From Lentisphaera sp. (GTDB lineage Bacteria > Verrucomicrobiota > Lentisphaeria > Victivallales > GWF2-50-93): a stretch of 12,543 nucleotides of DNA. Position numbers and translations under genes: made by a program. The notes beneath the pieces are model-generated. The model had not been told where the DNA came from, did not search any database, and was given only the letters and a program-made list of their open reading frames with translations. Where the stretch lies: contig DYMC01000064.1 in NCBI GenBank assembly GCA_020721745.1, forward strand, positions 1 to 12,543, written 5' to 3'. Shown in pieces: positions 1-7,471 of the stretch (positions within the stretch are counted from its first letter, which is position 1; each line of letters starts with the position of its first letter).

Positions 1-45
1 AAAAAATGCCTCGGGGATGGAATAAAACGAAAAATCTGCAATTCG

Positions 46-1101
46 TCAGGCCTGGGCCGATTGGCTCCCCCTCATTATGGACAGCAAAACCATGTACATG
101 CATGATATCTGCAGAAGGAGCAGGAAGATTCCAAAGGTGTCTACACTCCTTATGGTCAGCGCGGAGATGGAGATCGTCGCGGAGAAGAGGCACACTAGCG
201 CGGCCGCCTTCGCCTGGCCAAGCCCGGCCGCCATCATCCTGTGCCCTATGTGGTCCTTGCCACAGTATGTTATGACCTCGGACACTGTCTTCGTCGTCCC
301 GTTCATACACCTCGACAGTATCACGTATCCCAGATCGAATATCGGAAGACTTAGTATGAGTATGGGTATCGTGGCCGCCTTGACAGGGTTTTCCGACCAC
401 CCTCCCATCAGTCCTACCGCCGCCAGGGTGAACCCGAGGAAGAAGCTTCCGCTGTCCCCCATGAATATCCTCGCCGGATGCCAGTTGAAGCAGAGAAACC
501 CGGAGAGAGAGCCGGCCAGACTTACGGCAAGAAGCCCCCAGAAGAAGTTCGATGTCTGAAGTGAAACGGCCAGATACGAGAGGCAGGCGACCAGCGACAC
601 CCCGCCGGCAAGCCCGTCCATGTGGTCGAGGGCGTTCATCGCGCTGGTGATGCCGACAATCCAGAGAAGGGACACTACCGTGTTGCCAATCTCCCTGTCT
701 ATCCCTATCCTCTCGAACGGCAGGTTCGCGGTCAGACCGTATCTCTTGAGCAGGAGAGTCAGCAGGAAGAGAACCAGCAGCTTCACCGTGGCGCGCACGC
801 CGAAGATGTCGTCCGCCACCCCGACCGCCAGGACTATACCGCCGCCAATGATTATCCCCTTCTGCGGAGTATCGAAGTAGTAGAGCAGAAGCATGGGGAT
901 CACGAACGCGGCGTATATGGCCGGACCGCCCATCCTCGGCATCGGCTTCTTGTGTATCTTCCTCGCGTCGGGCCTGTCAACTATGCCGAGAGCCGGAAGC
1001 ACCTTCATCATCACGAAAGTGAAGAGCATGGAGAGGAGCAGGGCGGCGAGAAAGCTCGCCAGATATGACAGCGCCAGCGAATTTCCAAGATATGTGTGCA
1101 T
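46..1101 (-). CDS. WecA/TagO-like undecaprenyl-phosphate glycosyl-1-phosphate transferase (GT4/MraY superfamily)
   Basis: Predicted integral membrane enzyme of 351 aa that would transfer a sugar-1-phosphate from a UDP-sugar to undecaprenyl phosphate, the first step of exopolysaccharide or O-antigen repeat assembly on the cytoplasmic face. Visible superfamily motifs are Asp-Asp at residues 97-98 (VADDIFG), NALDHMDG at 156-163, GDSGS at 215-219, PIFD at 253-256 and DHIGHR at 283-288. The last is a variant of the HxHHR motif typical of WecA/TagO rather than MraY. Roughly ten hydrophobic helices span residues 10-342. The length is normal for the family. The ATG shares one base with the stop of the export lipoprotein gene (TGATG on the minus strand) and has no clear Shine-Dalgarno, so translation is probably coupled. 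It is the last gene of the five-gene operon. The sugar specificity cannot be read from the sequence. Confidence 0.93.
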   Translation of the reverse strand: MHTYLGNSLALSYLASFLAALLLSMLFTFVMMKVLPALGIVDRPDARKIHKKPMPRMGGPAIYAAFVIPMLLLYYFDTPQKGIIIGGGIVLAVGVADDIFGVRATVKLLVLFLLTLLLKRYGLTANLPFERIGIDREIGNTVVSLLWIVGITSAMNALDHMDGLAGGVSLVACLSYLAVSLQTSNFFWGLLAVSLAGSLSGFLCFNWHPARIFMGDSGSFFLGFTLAAVGLMGGWSENPVKAATIPILILSLPIFDLGYVILSRCMNGTTKTVSEVITYCGKDHIGHRMMAAGLGQAKAAALVCLFSATISISALTIRSVDTFGIFLLLLQISCMYMVLLSIMRGSQSAQA

Positions 1102-2219
1102 CAGTAGAAAGAGCTGTCACGCCTGTGTATCCTTGGAAAGCGAATCTGCTCCCTCACCTGATATCCCTGGAGTATCAGGTTGGCAAACGTCGTGAGATAC
1201 TGCGCATACCTTTCGTATTCGCTGAGCCCCTGCTCCGGAACGAAGACGATGTCTCCAGCCTTGAGCGCCAACTCCGACATCTTCTCCCTGCCGTTGAGTA
1301 TGGCATCCAGATCCACCTTGCGCATCTCGGTCTCCTCGCCGTTCATCCTGAGGACGATGACCTTGCCCTTCTGCGCCTGGTCGGTGAATCCTCCGCAGCG
1401 CGAAACAGCCTCGATAAGGGAGATGTCCCTCGTGAACGGAATGATGTTTGGATGCTCGACCTCGCCAAGCACTATCAGGTTGCTCGTGTCGGACTCGGGG
1501 AAGAATATGAAGTCGCCAGGCCTCAGGAGGATGTTGTTGTCCATGTCCCCTTCCCTCAGCAGCTTGTATATGCTCACGTCGAGGATCTCGCCATTCCTCG
1601 ATATGTAGGCCGAATTCAGGTTCGCGACCGAGCGCCCGCCCCACAGATCGTTTATGAACAGAAGCCCCCCGGCATCCGTGATCGCGTCCAGCAGCCTGTC
1701 TCCCTGTCTTATTCTCTGCCTTCCCGGCTTCTGCACAGCTCCAACCACCGACACAAACTGTTCGCTTTCGTCTTCATGCAGATCCTGGATTATCACGCTG
1801 ACCTTCGGATCCTTGATGTACTTGGACAAGCGTTCGGCCAGAATATCCGCAAGTTCGTCCGCGCTCTTGCCGGCGGCCTCCACCCGCCCGACCAGAAGAT
1901 AGTTTATCGAACCGTCTGGAAGTATGAAGACCTCCCTGCCCATCTCCGGCTCGTCCATGACAGATATCTCCAGCCTGTCCCCCTTCTTGAGCACGTAGGG
2001 CGCATCCACCCGTCCAACGGCAGTGGAACCCGGGGGAACATCCTTGTCGTATATCTGCACGGGCGTGAGCTTCTCCTGCCCCTCGGCCGCCACAATGGTG
2101 GCAGATTCATTCACATCTCCAGGTGTCTTCCCGGCATTTTCCTCCTGCACGCTCTTGCATGATTGGAGAGCAAATACCATCACCAGCAAAAATACGCCCT
2201 TGGCAAATCCATTTGACAT
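1101..2219 (-). CDS. Wza-like polysaccharide export outer-membrane lipoprotein (Poly_export plus SLBB domains)
   Basis: A 372-aa polysaccharide export protein expected to form the outer-membrane channel of a capsule/EPS machine together with the Wzc-like kinase of the same operon. The N-terminus has a lipoprotein signal: Lys7, a hydrophobic stretch at 8-18, then the lipobox LQSC with Cys21 as the predicted lipidated residue. A Poly_export domain (KKGDRLEISVMDEPEM onward) follows. Two SLBB-type segments come next, one beginning near VSVVGAVQKPGR and one near IVLGEVEHPN. The chosen ATG at 2219 is preceded by AAGGTG with a 5-nt gap and puts the signal peptide at the N-terminus. A GTG at 2261 in the same frame, overlapping the kinase stop, would add 14 residues (NIGRKPSNKKGVK) ahead of the signal and is less likely. 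The C-terminal tail is short and polar. Confidence 0.93.
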   Translation of the reverse strand: MSNGFAKGVFLLVMVFALQSCKSVQEENAGKTPGDVNESATIVAAEGQEKLTPVQIYDKDVPPGSTAVGRVDAPYVLKKGDRLEISVMDEPEMGREVFILPDGSINYLLVGRVEAAGKSADELADILAERLSKYIKDPKVSVIIQDLHEDESEQFVSVVGAVQKPGRQRIRQGDRLLDAITDAGGLLFINDLWGGRSVANLNSAYISRNGEILDVSIYKLLREGDMDNNILLRPGDFIFFPESDTSNLIVLGEVEHPNIIPFTRDISLIEAVSRCGGFTDQAQKGKVIVLRMNGEETEMRKVDLDAILNGREKMSELALKAGDIVFVPEQGLSEYERYAQYLTTFANLILQGYQVREQIRFPRIHRRDSSFY

Positions 2220-2224
2220 CTTGA

Positions 2225-2230
2225 CACCTT
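2225..2230 (-). promoter_or_regulatory. Ribosome binding site of the export lipoprotein gene
   Basis: On the minus strand AAGGTG lies 5 nt before ATG 2219. It supports this start over the in-frame GTG at 2261, where only a weak AGG is seen upstream. Confidence 0.6.
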
Positions 2231-2257
2231 TTTTATTTGATGGTTTTCGGCCAATAT

Positions 2258-3073
2258 TCACAAACCTATGGACAGAAGAGCCTTTGAAAACTCGTCCATG
2301 TTTGAGAATCGCTCGCGTGGCTCCGACCTCATTGCCTTAAGTATCACATCGTTCAAACCCTTCCCGATCTTGTTGTCCAGCGAAAAAGGCTCCGGGAAGA
2401 CCCCCTTGATCTTCTCCGATACCAGCGCCCTTATGCCTTTCGTCGCATGGAAGGGCGAAAGCCCGGTGAACATGAAATACGCAAGCACCCCAAGACTGTA
2501 TATGTCCGAATGATAGGAAAAAAGCCTCCCCTGGGCCTGCTCCGGCGACATGAACTCGATAGTCCCCTTCGGAAGACCGGCCGTCGTGCCCCTGTTCAAA
2601 TCAAAATAAAAGTCGGACAGCATCGGCACGTTCCCGTCCGACATCAGGAAATTCGCTGGTTTGATGTCCCCATGGACTATCCCCCTCCGGTGAACCTGGT
2701 GAAGAGTGTCGGCCATGGACACCAGAAGTCTTATTTTCTCCCGGATATCCCCGCATCCCGAATCGAGAAGTTTCTCGAGCGACCCTTTCGGGTAGTATTT
2801 TGAAACCATGTAGTACTCGCCGCCGACGCAACCATGGTCAAGCAGCCCTACGACGTTGAGAGACGCGCATTTCGACGATATCTCCACGGTGTTCTTGATT
2901 ATCTTCTCTATGTATTCCCCGCTCACGAAAGGAGTCGGCCGCAGCATCTTCACAGCGACAGTGCCGGAAGGCCCGAGAGCCTCGTAGACTACGCCAAACC
3001 CGCCCCTTCCGATCTCCCGACCCAGCTCATATCCGGCGACGGACTTGCCATTCTTCTCTGAAACACCTATCAT
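2258..3073 (-). CDS. Soluble eukaryotic-type Ser/Thr protein kinase
   Basis: A 271-aa protein kinase consisting only of the catalytic domain. Visible motifs are the glycine loop GRGGFGVVY (22-30), the ATP-anchoring VAVK with Lys42, the catalytic loop HGDIKPAN (134-141, Asp136, Lys138, Asn141), DFY at 154-156 in place of DFG, GTIEFMSPEQ (170-179, APE-like) and SDIYSLGVLAYFMFTG (189-204). The HGD form makes it a non-RD kinase. There is no transmembrane helix or sensor domain, so it is predicted to be cytoplasmic, unlike many PknB-type receptors. Its ATG overlaps the response regulator stop by 4 nt (ATGA), and it has no good Shine-Dalgarno, so the two are probably translationally coupled. Likely substrates by context are the receiver protein, the tyrosine kinase or other polysaccharide machinery; this is inference. 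The key catalytic Lys and Asp residues are present, so activity is plausible. Confidence 0.93.
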   Translation of the reverse strand: MIGVSEKNGKSVAGYELGREIGRGGFGVVYEALGPSGTVAVKMLRPTPFVSGEYIEKIIKNTVEISSKCASLNVVGLLDHGCVGGEYYMVSKYYPKGSLEKLLDSGCGDIREKIRLLVSMADTLHQVHRRGIVHGDIKPANFLMSDGNVPMLSDFYFDLNRGTTAGLPKGTIEFMSPEQAQGRLFSYHSDIYSLGVLAYFMFTGLSPFHATKGIRALVSEKIKGVFPEPFSLDNKIGKGLNDVILKAMRSEPRERFSNMDEFSKALLSIGL

Positions 3074-3453
3074 AGCTCGGGGATTATCTCCGCAATGACA
3101 CTGGTCTGCAGATACTCCATGTCAAAAGGTTTCTTGATGTAGTCCTTCGCTCCCAGCTCGAGGCACTGCTTCGCCACTTCCAGATCCATCCCGCCGGTTA
3201 TCATTATCACGCTCGCATCGGGTCTGAGCTTAAGTATCTTCTTCAAAAGCCCGCTGCCGCTGTAGTCCGGAAGGCATATGTCCAGAAGTATCAGCTTTAT
3301 CCCGTTCTCCTTCCTGAGCATGGACAAGGCCTTCTCGCCAGTCCGGGCGGTGACGGCCGTAAGCCCGTTCCGCTCCATCGCGGCCGATAAAAGCTCCAGG
3401 ACCTGCTCCTCGTCGTCAATTATCAAGACCATCGCGTTCTTCTTCTGCTTCAT
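3070..3453 (-). CDS. Single-domain response regulator (CheY/Spo0F-like receiver)
   Basis: A 127-aa protein that is essentially one receiver domain with no DNA-binding or enzymatic output domain. The receiver residues are all present: acidic pair Asp13-Asp14, phospho-acceptor Asp58 (LLLDICLP), Thr86 in the MITGG segment and Lys108 in KKPF. The start at 3453 is chosen because AAAGGGAGAG lies 7 nt upstream and the receiver fold begins directly after it. The same frame stays open upstream to 3540, inside the tyrosine kinase gene, but those residues are Arg-rich and not receiver-like. The gene lies 22 nt after the tyrosine kinase gene and overlaps the Ser/Thr kinase by 4 nt. With no output domain, it should act through protein contacts or as a phosphorelay intermediate. 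No histidine kinase is encoded in the window. Confidence 0.93.
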   Translation of the reverse strand: MKQKKNAMVLIIDDEEQVLELLSAAMERNGLTAVTARTGEKALSMLRKENGIKLILLDICLPDYSGSGLLKKILKLRPDASVIMITGGMDLEVAKQCLELGAKDYIKKPFDMEYLQTSVIAEIIPEL

Positions 3454-3460
3454 ATGGAAA

Positions 3461-3470
3461 CTCTCCCTTT
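3461..3470 (-). promoter_or_regulatory. Ribosome binding site of the response regulator gene
   Basis: The minus strand reads AAAGGGAGAG, 7 nt before ATG 3453, in the 22-nt gap after the tyrosine kinase stop. It is a strong purine-rich site and fixes the start. Confidence 0.7.
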
Positions 3471-3475
3471 GTTGC

Positions 3476-5551
3476 CTATGATTTCCTCTCGGACCTGCCC
3501 TGCTTCTCAAGCCAGCCCTTCGAATAGTATTCATAGCCATACTGGCTCGAACGTATCACCATGTCGAACGCAAGCTGGTTTATCACTATCCCTATCATCT
3601 TCACCTTGCTCTTGTTCAGCATGTCTATGGCCCTGAGCAGCAAGTGGCGCGAAGTCTTGTCCGACTGGTAGACCATCACCACACCATCCACCACCGTGCC
3701 CACAATACAGGCATCCGACACAGGCAGAGTCGGCGGCGTGTCTATTATTATGAAATCATACCTCTCCTTCAGCCTCTCTACAAGCTTCGAAAACTCAACC
3801 GACATCAGAAGCTCGCTCGGATTCGGCGGTATGGTGCCGGAGGTTACGAAATGCAGATTATCTATGCCAGAAGAGCTCAGGAGACGATCCCAGTCTATCC
3901 CGCCCATCAGCAGATCCGACGACGAGCAGATCGCGTCGTCCTCCGAAACCGACCCTATGAGCAGATCGCTGAGCCCTTCCTTCTTGTGCAGCTTGAATAT
4001 CTCGTTCAGCTTCGGCCTCCTCATGTCCGCCTCTATCAGAAGGGTGTTCTTCCCAAGCTGCGCAAGAGCTATCGCCAGATTCGCCGCCGTCAGCGTCTTG
4101 CCCTCCCTCGGGCTCGTGCTCGTGATCGCTATCACATTCCCGCTCGTCTTGTGGGAGCCCATCGCAAACTGTATGTTGGTCCGGAGAGTCCTGTATGACT
4201 CGGCCTCGATCGAAAGCGGAGGAAAATTGAAGAGAACGTTGTTGTATATGTCTATCGGCCGGTCGCTCTCACCCCCTCTGAAAAGACCGGATATCATCTT
4301 GCCAAGATGCCTCGACGGCCTCATGAACGACGACACCAGCCCCTTCTCGGAGCCTATCAGCGGAATATGCCCTATCACATGCAGCCCCGTGATCCTCTCC
4401 ACGTCCTCTATCTTCCCGATCGAGGTGTCCAGCCCCTCCCACACAAAGGCGTATATCAAAGCCAGTATCAGACCGAATATCGCGCCTGCGACGATGTTCA
4501 CCACATTGTTGGGCCTCACCTTATCCGCCGAACCAGACGCCGCGAGCGAGATGAGCTGTATCTCGTCCTTCGTCTTCTCCAGCTTCGACTTGTAGTCTAT
4601 CTCCGCCTTAAGGTGATACTCCCCAAGCGTCTTCCTCATGGACTGCTTCAGCTCCCAGTCCGCCAGGTTGTCGTCGTAATCATACTTCACCTGCGGTATC
4701 TTCGCAAGCTCCGACTCCACAGAAGATATTAGATTTTTAAGTTTCAATATCCGCGGATGGTCCGGCTGGTAGCTCTCGGACAACCTCTTCATCTCCATCT
4801 TCAGACGGGAAAGCTCCTCGCGGTAGACCACGTCGGACCCGAGAAACACGTTCTCCTTCGAACTCTTCGTCAGAATGCTCTTGCGCGCGGCAAGCTCGCC
4901 CTTGAGATGCTTGAGCTGCTCCTCGATGAAATCCTTGGTCTCCTTCGCGTCAAGAGTCTTGCTCTTCCAGAAGTCCGCCTTGTAGGCCATCGCATAGATG
5001 TTCGCAAGAGCCTCGGCAACATGGGGATGCCCATCCTCCACCATTATGACGACTATGTCGCTCTGCGCCAGAGCCTCCGTCTTCAATTTCGCTTTCACCT
5101 TGGCAGGAGTCAGCGTCCCCACATATTCCTCCTCCTCGGGATCAAACTTAAGCCCCCTTATGTATTTGACATCTTCCGAGCTGAAATACTCCTCGTTCGT
5201 CTTGAACTTCTCGCTATCGGCCTTCTCCTGGATGATGTCGTGCACCATCTCCGCTATCTTGTCCTTGTTCGCCATGAGCTCCATCTCGGACTGTATGCTC
5301 GTGGACTGCCCCCCGCCATACCAGGTTATCTGCGCGCCCTCTATCGTGGCCATCGGCTGGCGCGCCGCGATCTTTATCTTGGACTTGGCCTGGTAGACGG
5401 GATCCTGGCTCTTGGTTATCGCGATCGAGGCGACAAGCACCAGCGTGAATACCAGAATTATGTCCAGCGCCCTCTTCTGGACCACCATCCAGTAGTCCGC
5501 AAGATCCAGATTTATCGCCTTGTCCCTGTTGCCGTTCAAATCGTTGGACAT
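3476..5551 (-). CDS. Wzc-like polysaccharide co-polymerase with C-terminal bacterial tyrosine kinase
   Basis: A 691-aa inner-membrane protein combining a Wzz-type chain-length domain with a BY-kinase. Transmembrane segments lie at about 31-46 and 348-370. The periplasmic region between them is helical and coiled-coil-like (about 200-335) and contains YQPDHPRILKLKNLI, typical of this family. The cytoplasmic kinase has Walker A in STSPREGKT (478-486), Walker A' LLIEADMRRP (504-513) and Walker B IIIDTPP (601-607). The tail ends with a compact tyrosine cluster QYGYEYYSKG (Tyr671, 673, 675, 676), the expected autophosphorylation site. It would control polymer length and assembly with the Wza-like lipoprotein. 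The start at 5551 is chosen because a promoter -10 box lies immediately before the alternative ATG at 5590, leaving that codon at or upstream of the transcript start; ATG 5551 has AAGGGC just before it, although the spacing is short. First gene of the minus-strand operon. Confidence 0.93.
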   Translation of the reverse strand: MSNDLNGNRDKAINLDLADYWMVVQKRALDIILVFTLVLVASIAITKSQDPVYQAKSKIKIAARQPMATIEGAQITWYGGGQSTSIQSEMELMANKDKIAEMVHDIIQEKADSEKFKTNEEYFSSEDVKYIRGLKFDPEEEEYVGTLTPAKVKAKLKTEALAQSDIVVIMVEDGHPHVAEALANIYAMAYKADFWKSKTLDAKETKDFIEEQLKHLKGELAARKSILTKSSKENVFLGSDVVYREELSRLKMEMKRLSESYQPDHPRILKLKNLISSVESELAKIPQVKYDYDDNLADWELKQSMRKTLGEYHLKAEIDYKSKLEKTKDEIQLISLAASGSADKVRPNNVVNIVAGAIFGLILALIYAFVWEGLDTSIGKIEDVERITGLHVIGHIPLIGSEKGLVSSFMRPSRHLGKMISGLFRGGESDRPIDIYNNVLFNFPPLSIEAESYRTLRTNIQFAMGSHKTSGNVIAITSTSPREGKTLTAANLAIALAQLGKNTLLIEADMRRPKLNEIFKLHKKEGLSDLLIGSVSEDDAICSSSDLLMGGIDWDRLLSSSGIDNLHFVTSGTIPPNPSELLMSVEFSKLVERLKERYDFIIIDTPPTLPVSDACIVGTVVDGVVMVYQSDKTSRHLLLRAIDMLNKSKVKMIGIVINQLAFDMVIRSSQYGYEYYSKGWLEKQGRSERKS

Positions 5552-5590
5552 GCCCTTGAACCCCGGATTTATGATTTGAAAATGAAGCAT

Positions 5591-5619
5591 AATATACTAT
5601 TTGTAACAATGTATATCAA
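5591..5619 (-). promoter_or_regulatory. Sigma70-type promoter of the exopolysaccharide operon
   Basis: The minus strand reads TTGATA (5614-5619), a 17-nt spacer, then TATATT (5591-5596); each box differs from consensus at one position. Transcription would begin near 5583-5586, giving a leader of about 33 nt before ATG 5551. It sits in the AT-rich gap between two divergent operons. On the plus strand a TATACT box (5593-5598) overlaps the -10, but no convincing -35 was found for that direction. Confidence 0.6.
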
Positions 5620-5638
5620 GGCACCCTTAACTATTTCC

Positions 5639-6682
5639 ATGATAAACCATTCGAAACCCATCTTCGACAACCTCGACCGCAAAGCGCTCGGCACCGTGCT
5701 GGACTCGGGCTTCGCAACCAGCGGCCCGCGCGCCAGACAGTTCGGGACAATGGCCGCCGGCACCATGGGCATGAAATGGGGAATCCCCGTCCAGAGCGGA
5801 ACCGACGCCCTCGTCCTGGCTCTGCAGCTCCTGAAACTGCCGCGCAATGCGAAAATCGCAATCCCCGCATACTCCTGCGGCGCGGTTCTCGACGCCCTGG
5901 CCTTCCACCGCCTCACCCCAGTCCCGATTGACATATCGAGGGACACACTCGGAATCTCCATCGAGATGGTCAATAGTTCGAGATGCAATGCCGCCATAGC
6001 CGCGCATCTCTTCGGAATCGCCGCCCCGTTCCATAGAATCAAAATTAAAAATCTCGTCGAGGACTGCGCGCAGTGCCTTGGAGTCTCCATCGAGGGAAGA
6101 AAGGTCGGCAGCATGGGAAGACTCTCGACATCGTCATTCTACGGGACCAAGATAATCTGCACCGGCCACGGAGGAATTCTCTGCGGAGACAGCCCCGGCG
6201 ACTTCCGCGACGCCATGGAAGTCCTCCGGCACGACAAGGTCGAAAAATGGCGCCCGCATCTACACTTTCTCATGTCCGACCTCAACGCCGCGCTCGGAAT
6301 ATCCCAGCTCCAAAAGATGCCGGCGATGCTCCGCAGAAGACGCCGGATCGCGAAGACATACATGGAGGCTCTCGGAAATCCCGGCCCGCTGCCAGGGAAC
6401 GAAATCTTCTTCAGGTTCAACGTCGTCCCGGCGAAACCAGGCGCACAATCCTCGCTGATTGCGAAATTCGCAAAGGCCGGCATCGAGGCGAAAAAACCAG
6501 TCTACAAGCCCATCTTCAGGCTCATGGGCCTGCCCCCGCGGAATTTCCCCGTGGCGGACTGGGCCGACCGCAACCTGGTCTCGATACCCATATACCCGGC
6601 GCTGGCCGACTCCCAAGTTGCGAAAATCGCAGAATTCCTAAACAGGCACAAGGATGAAATCCGTAGCCGGCCATCAGCCTAA
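5639..6682 (+). CDS. DegT/DnrJ/EryC1-family PLP-dependent sugar aminotransferase
   Basis: A 347-aa member of the DegT/DnrJ/EryC1/StrS family, which transaminates keto-sugar nucleotides to make amino sugars for polysaccharides. Recognisable elements are FATSGPRARQFG near the N-terminus (25-36), the phosphate-binding SGTDAL (53-58), the VEDCAQCLG motif (140-148) with the Asp that pairs with the PLP ring nitrogen, and SSFYGTKIICTGHGG (165-179) with Lys171 as the predicted Schiff-base lysine. It is slightly shorter than the usual 360-400 aa. The start could also be ATG 5609, adding MYIKAPLTIS; ATG 5639 is preferred because family members begin close to the KPIFDNLDR segment. Neither start has a strong Shine-Dalgarno. 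The frame is open upstream to 4757, but that translates the antisense of the tyrosine kinase gene. It is the first gene of the plus-strand operon and overlaps the next gene by 29 nt. Confidence 0.9.
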   Translation: MINHSKPIFDNLDRKALGTVLDSGFATSGPRARQFGTMAAGTMGMKWGIPVQSGTDALVLALQLLKLPRNAKIAIPAYSCGAVLDALAFHRLTPVPIDISRDTLGISIEMVNSSRCNAAIAAHLFGIAAPFHRIKIKNLVEDCAQCLGVSIEGRKVGSMGRLSTSSFYGTKIICTGHGGILCGDSPGDFRDAMEVLRHDKVEKWRPHLHFLMSDLNAALGISQLQKMPAMLRRRRRIAKTYMEALGNPGPLPGNEIFFRFNVVPAKPGAQSSLIAKFAKAGIEAKKPVYKPIFRLMGLPPRNFPVADWADRNLVSIPIYPALADSQVAKIAEFLNRHKDEIRSRPSA

Positions 6683-7397
6683 TCTCTATCCATATGGCGG
6701 ATTCTTCGCGAAACTCGCGTCCGCCGACGAGTTCGTGATAGCCGACAGCGTCCAATACGTGAAGAAGGAGTTCCACAACCGAAACAGGATCAAATTCCCC
6801 GACGGCACGGCGAAATGGCTGTCAATCCCAGTTAAAAACTCCGGACGCTACAAGCAGCTCATCAAGGACGTGGAGATAGACGGGAGAAGCGGATGGCGGA
6901 GGGACCACAGGCGCAGCATCGAGCTCAACTACCGCAAGGCCGCGCATTTCGACGAGTTCTTCCCGACCGTGGCCGGCCTCCTCGACTCCGAATGGAAAAT
7001 GCTGGCAGAATTCAATGTCGCCTTCATCAGGGCCACGGCCGCCTTCCTCGGCATAGGCACACCTGTCACACTCGCCTCCGAAAAAGGAATAGAGGGAGAT
7101 GCCTGCCCTCTCATAGCCGAAATATGCAGGAAGACAGGCTCCTCGACATATCTGCACGGAATACACGGCCTGGACTACGTGGACTTCGCCTTCCTCGAAG
7201 AAAAAGGAGTCGCTAGCCTGATCCAGATATTCGAATGCCCAATATATCCACAGCTCCATGGCGAATTCATCCCGAACCTGTCCATCCTCGACATGATCTT
7301 CAACTGCGGGCGCGAACGGACTCTCGGCCTCCTCAGGGAGGGCTCAAAAATCCTCTCCAGAGACGAAGCGCTCAAACATCTCGGAAGACAGGGTTGA
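6654..7397 (+). CDS. WbqC-like family protein
   Basis: A 247-aa protein of the WbqC family, found in O-antigen and capsule gene clusters. The N-terminal signature is clear: HQPNLYPYGGFFAKLASADEFVIADSVQYVKKEFHNRNRI (residues 7-46, given here only as the recognisable block), followed by WLSIPVK. The conserved His-Gln-Pro-Asn near the start and the DxVQY and NRNRI segments are the family hallmarks. The biochemical role of the family is not firmly established as far as I know; amino-sugar modification is the usual guess from gene context. No transmembrane segment is seen, so it should be cytosolic. It begins 29 nt before the end of the aminotransferase gene, implying co-translation and a shared pathway. 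Confidence 0.9.
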   Translation: MKSVAGHQPNLYPYGGFFAKLASADEFVIADSVQYVKKEFHNRNRIKFPDGTAKWLSIPVKNSGRYKQLIKDVEIDGRSGWRRDHRRSIELNYRKAAHFDEFFPTVAGLLDSEWKMLAEFNVAFIRATAAFLGIGTPVTLASEKGIEGDACPLIAEICRKTGSSTYLHGIHGLDYVDFAFLEEKGVASLIQIFECPIYPQLHGEFIPNLSILDMIFNCGRERTLGLLREGSKILSRDEALKHLGRQG

Positions 7398-7456
7398 ATA
7401 TCTCCACCAATGTGGTAATTTAGGAGCCCCGGATTTCCAGAACTCAAACACAGCAC

Positions 7457-7464
7457 GGAGGTGG
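7457..7464 (+). promoter_or_regulatory. Strong ribosome binding site of the isomerase-like gene
   Basis: GGAGGTGG lies 7 nt before ATG 7472 (10 nt before the second ATG at 7475). It is the strongest Shine-Dalgarno on the plus strand and sits in a 74-nt gap after the WbqC gene, suggesting independently efficient translation. Confidence 0.75.
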
Positions 7465-7471
7465 CCCCGAT

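Noticed and set aside
1..45. Terminator or further gene downstream of the glycosyl-1-phosphate transferase
   Set aside because: A run of six T is present on the minus strand at 1-6, but no convincing stem precedes it and the sequence ends there.
1065..2162. Plus-strand open frame of 365 codons opposite the export lipoprotein gene
   Set aside because: It is a shadow in G+C-rich DNA; the minus-strand frame has a signal peptide, lipobox and Poly_export/SLBB features, and the plus frame has none.
3454..3540. Longer N-terminus for the response regulator
   Set aside because: These codons overlap the tyrosine kinase end, are Arg-rich and lie before a strong Shine-Dalgarno that serves ATG 3453.
4757..5638. 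Long upstream extension of the aminotransferase frame
   Set aside because: It is antisense to the well-supported tyrosine kinase gene, Leu/Arg-rich without motifs, and the aminotransferase family begins close to 5639.
7394..7421. Possible promoter TTGAAT-16-TAATTT before the isomerase-like gene
   Set aside because: The -10 matches only about half of the consensus and the -35 overlaps the WbqC stop; too weak to call.
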